NCBI GenBank assembly: GCA_021163585.1
Contig: JAGGTW010000040.1
Coordinates: 1 to 5,779, forward strand
Source of the DNA: Desulfurococcales archaeon
Lineage (GTDB): Archaea; Thermoproteota; Thermoprotei_A; Sulfolobales; NBVN01
Length of the DNA stretch: 5,779 nt
Direction: 5' to 3'
Shown: positions 3,698 to 5,779 of the stretch, one piece after another
Layout: each line of letters opens with the position of its first letter
Position numbering within the stretch: position 1 is the stretch's first letter
Notes under the pieces: generated by a model
What the model saw: only the letters and a program-made list of their open reading frames with translations
What the model was told of the DNA's origin: nothing
Databases searched by the model: none
Position numbers and translations under genes: made by a program

Positions 3698-5641
3698 ATG
3701 ACTGGACCTTATGAGAAGCTTGTCGAAGATATAGCAAATCGTGTGGTTGCGGGAATTAGAGACAGGCTTGGGTGTAATTTAAGCGTGGAGGATGTTGTAG
3801 GAGTGATGGAGGAGCCACCTAGGAAGGAGTTCGGTGACTTAGCTATTCCCGCACCTAGGCTCCTCAAAAAATGTAGAGCTAAATTCCAAGACTTAGCGGG
3901 ATGTATTGCAAGTTCTGTTAAGAACAGTGTATATGTGGAGAAGGTCAATGTCACTGGACCATATATTAACATGTTCATTGACATGAAGGCGTATGGAAGG
4001 GTTGTCATAGAAAATTTGAGAGATAGAGGTGAGTCCTACGGATTTAGCAATAATGGTGGCGATCGAGTAGTCGTTGAATTTGTTTCAGCTAATCCTGTTC
4101 ATCCTCTACACATAGGCTCGGGGAGAAATGCCGCTTTAGGAGATTTCATTGCTCGTGTACTTGAGTTAAATGGTAGCAAGGTAGAGAGAAGGTACTATAT
4201 AGACGATCTTGGTTTACAAGTTGCTTATTTAGCTTATGGGTACAAGTTGCTGGACATGCCAGAACCACCCAGAAGTATGAAAGTGGACCACTTTATGGGC
4301 TTGATCTATGCGGCAGCTGCTACTTTAACTGAGATCATTTCGGTGAAGGAGGAGCTGGAGAGCGCTAGGAAAGCTAACGACACGGTTAGGTACAAGGAAT
4401 TAAATAGTAAGTTGAGTGAGTTGCTTGCTGACTTAGAGAGAATTAGGAGTAAGTTGCCCGAGTACATAGATAAGTTAATAGTTAAAATTAAAGAAAGGCG
4501 TGACCCAAAGGCTGAAGTTTATGACATAATGCGTAAGTATGAGAGTGGTGACCCGGACACGGTAGAGCTAGTTAAGAGTGCTGTAGAGAAGGTTATGACG
4601 GGTATACAGCAGACGCTGAGGGATTTGGGGGTCATGATTGACAAGTGGGACTGGGAAAGTGATCTAATACGGGAGAACCTAGTTTCTGAAGTGCTTAATA
4701 AGGCGCTTAAGTCACCCTACATAACATTAGAGAAGGGTGTTCCAGCACTTGACTTCAGTCAGTTACTAAAGAACAGTAAGTTGAGAGAGAAATTGGATCT
4801 GCCCAAGTATATCGATATTCCACCCTTAGTATTGATTAGGAGTGACGGTACGACACTTTATACTACGAGGGATATAGCATACACAGTAAAGAAGTTTAGA
4901 GAATTCAATGCTGACAGAGTAATAAATGTTATAGCTGTGGAGCAGGTCATTCCTCAGGCCCAGCTGAAGCTAGCTCTATACTTACTAGGGTATAAGAAAG
5001 AGGCGAGTAACTTAGTGCACTATGCCTATGAATTGGTCACCCTGCCTGGTACATCAATGAGTGGGAGGAAGGGTACGTACGTGACGATCGATGAGGTCTT
5101 AAGTGAGCTTAAGGCAGTGGCTAGGAAGCTAATGACTGAGAGAGGGGTCGAGCCTAAGGATGAAATTTTACTGAAGATAGCTAGATCTGCTCTCAAGTAC
5201 TTAATGCTCTCTACATCACCTTCGAAGCCTATAGTATTTGACCTGGCTAGGGCAATGAATATAAAAGCTAATTCGGCCCCGTACTTAATGTATACTTACG
5301 CGAGAGCTAGTAGCGTATTATCCAGGTGCGATAATAAGGTCGGTTGGGACAAAGTAGACTTCAGTGGGTGCACCGAGGGTCTTAGGAGGGATCTAATTTG
5401 GTTAATAGGTAAGTTCCCCCATGTAATGAAGTATGTGCTAAAGTACTTGAGGCCTGAGGACCTAGCTACATATCTCAACATGGTTGCGGACGTATTTAAC
5501 TCTTGGTATGATAGGGAGAGAATACTTGATGATGGTAGTGAGGGGTTAAGACATCTTAAGCTCGCTATAACTTTCGGGGTTAAGACAGTAATGCGGAACG
5601 GGCTGACGGTCATGGGATTAGATGTTTTAGAAAGAATATGA
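3698..5641 (+). CDS. argS: Arginyl-tRNA synthetase (class I, archaeal type)
   Basis: Role: charges tRNA-Arg with arginine using ATP, in the cytoplasm. Seen, 647 residues: the N-terminal tRNA-contact domain (about 1-115) with FGDLAIP (45-51); the signature HPLHIGSGRN (135-144) opening the catalytic domain; YYIDDLGLQ shortly after; and a long charged helical insert (about 212-270, likely coiled coil). Then come the KMSK-equivalent MSGRKG (454-459), the anticodon-binding DALR-type domain beginning NSAPYLMYTYARASS (525-539), and the ending GLDVLERI, which matches the usual ArgRS C-terminus, so the gene is complete. Degenerate KMSK is normal for ArgRS. The second His of HIGH is Ser141, which is less usual. 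The start at ATG 3698 has GAGGT eight bases upstream; stop TGA. It appears to be transcribed alone. No frameshift or foreign-looking segment is seen. Confidence 0.97.
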   Translation: MTGPYEKLVEDIANRVVAGIRDRLGCNLSVEDVVGVMEEPPRKEFGDLAIPAPRLLKKCRAKFQDLAGCIASSVKNSVYVEKVNVTGPYINMFIDMKAYGRVVIENLRDRGESYGFSNNGGDRVVVEFVSANPVHPLHIGSGRNAALGDFIARVLELNGSKVERRYYIDDLGLQVAYLAYGYKLLDMPEPPRSMKVDHFMGLIYAAAATLTEIISVKEELESARKANDTVRYKELNSKLSELLADLERIRSKLPEYIDKLIVKIKERRDPKAEVYDIMRKYESGDPDTVELVKSAVEKVMTGIQQTLRDLGVMIDKWDWESDLIRENLVSEVLNKALKSPYITLEKGVPALDFSQLLKNSKLREKLDLPKYIDIPPLVLIRSDGTTLYTTRDIAYTVKKFREFNADRVINVIAVEQVIPQAQLKLALYLLGYKKEASNLVHYAYELVTLPGTSMSGRKGTYVTIDEVLSELKAVARKLMTERGVEPKDEILLKIARSALKYLMLSTSPSKPIVFDLARAMNIKANSAPYLMYTYARASSVLSRCDNKVGWDKVDFSGCTEGLRRDLIWLIGKFPHVMKYVLKYLRPEDLATYLNMVADVFNSWYDRERILDDGSEGLRHLKLAITFGVKTVMRNGLTVMGLDVLERI

Positions 5642-5678
5642 ATTAGATAATACTACTTAAAGTTACTCTACTTATTAA

Positions 5679-5699
5679 GGACCTCACTACTTGAGGGTC
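5679..5699 (+). terminator. Hairpin downstream of argS, possible 3' end
   Basis: CCTCA (5682-5686) pairs with TGAGG (5692-5696) around a CTACT loop, and the stem can extend through a bulged G to GGA/TCT. It lies about 40 bases after the argS stop. There is no T-run directly after it; archaeal termination usually relies on oligo-T, so the terminator role is uncertain. Confidence 0.3.
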
Positions 5700-5714
5700 T
5701 CAGGTTCTCTATAC

Positions 5715-5722
5715 TTTTATAT
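5715..5722 (+). promoter_or_regulatory. Candidate TATA box of the gene at the right edge
   Basis: TTTTATAT stands about 40 bases before ATG 5759. Initiation would be near 5745, leaving a short leader that includes GGGT (5747-5750) and AAGG just before the start codon. Confidence 0.55.
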
Positions 5723-5758
5723 CCTCATTAGTGAGTAGTAGTTTTAGGGTAGCTAAGG

Positions 5759-5779
5759 ATGAGTGAGGAGTACATTGAG
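5759..5779 (+). CDS. Start of an unidentified gene, seven codons visible
   Basis: ATG 5759 opens MSEEYIE and runs off the window. Support comes from the TATA-like box at 5715-5722 at the expected distance and from the 117-base gap after argS. Seven residues are too few to suggest any function. Confidence 0.5.

Noticed and set aside
3709..4008. Minus-strand open frame of 99 codons
   Set aside because: Antisense to the 5' part of argS, which is clearly coding.
5296..5613. Minus-strand open frame of 105 codons
   Set aside because: Antisense to the argS anticodon-binding domain; composition is that of a shadow.
1..5779. tRNA, rRNA, CRISPR array, insertion sequence or attachment site
   Set aside because: No tRNA-like arms, no regularly spaced long repeats, no transposase frame and no terminal inverted repeats were seen on reading both strands.

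Overview
The window looks like chromosomal DNA from a hyperthermophilic or thermophilic archaeon, most likely a crenarchaeote (Thermoproteota). The basis is an archaeal aIF5B, an eRF1-type release factor homologue, an archaeal-type ArgRS, TATA-box promoters about 25-45 bases before starts, GGTGA/GGAGGTGA ribosome binding sites, and frequent TTG/GTG starts. TAA, TAG and TGA are all used as stops. No mobile element, CRISPR array, tRNA or rRNA was found. The genus cannot be named from the sequence alone.

Left part (minus strand): an aRF1/eRF1-family gene (907-2010) lies 128 bases upstream of the aIF5B gene (778 down to 1, cut by the window edge). They are in the same direction and could be one termination/initiation transcription unit. 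The release factor homologue is the most unusual item. The catalytic GGQ reads GGW, several stop-codon-reading motifs are altered, and there are no cysteines for the zinc-binding mini-domain.

Middle part: a 126-base divergent promoter region leads rightwards to a 59-residue protein that starts with TTG and resembles a stripped thioredoxin fold. It runs tail-to-tail into a cysteine-rich protein on the minus strand (ten Cys). That gene and a small winged-helix protein (2800-3087) diverge from a shared palindromic TATA element. After 154 bases containing repeated ACCTAAA heptamers comes a second small Cys protein (3242-3571). Its four-Cys module resembles the two modules in the minus-strand Cys protein.

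Right part: a full-length arginyl-tRNA synthetase gene (3698-5641) follows its own AT-rich promoter and a leader in which a CACCTC stretch can pair with the ribosome binding site. The first seven codons of another plus-strand gene close the window.

Three genes clearly belong to translation (aIF5B, aRF1-like, ArgRS). The four small genes between them have no function I can name; their descriptions rest on fold and motif appearance only.
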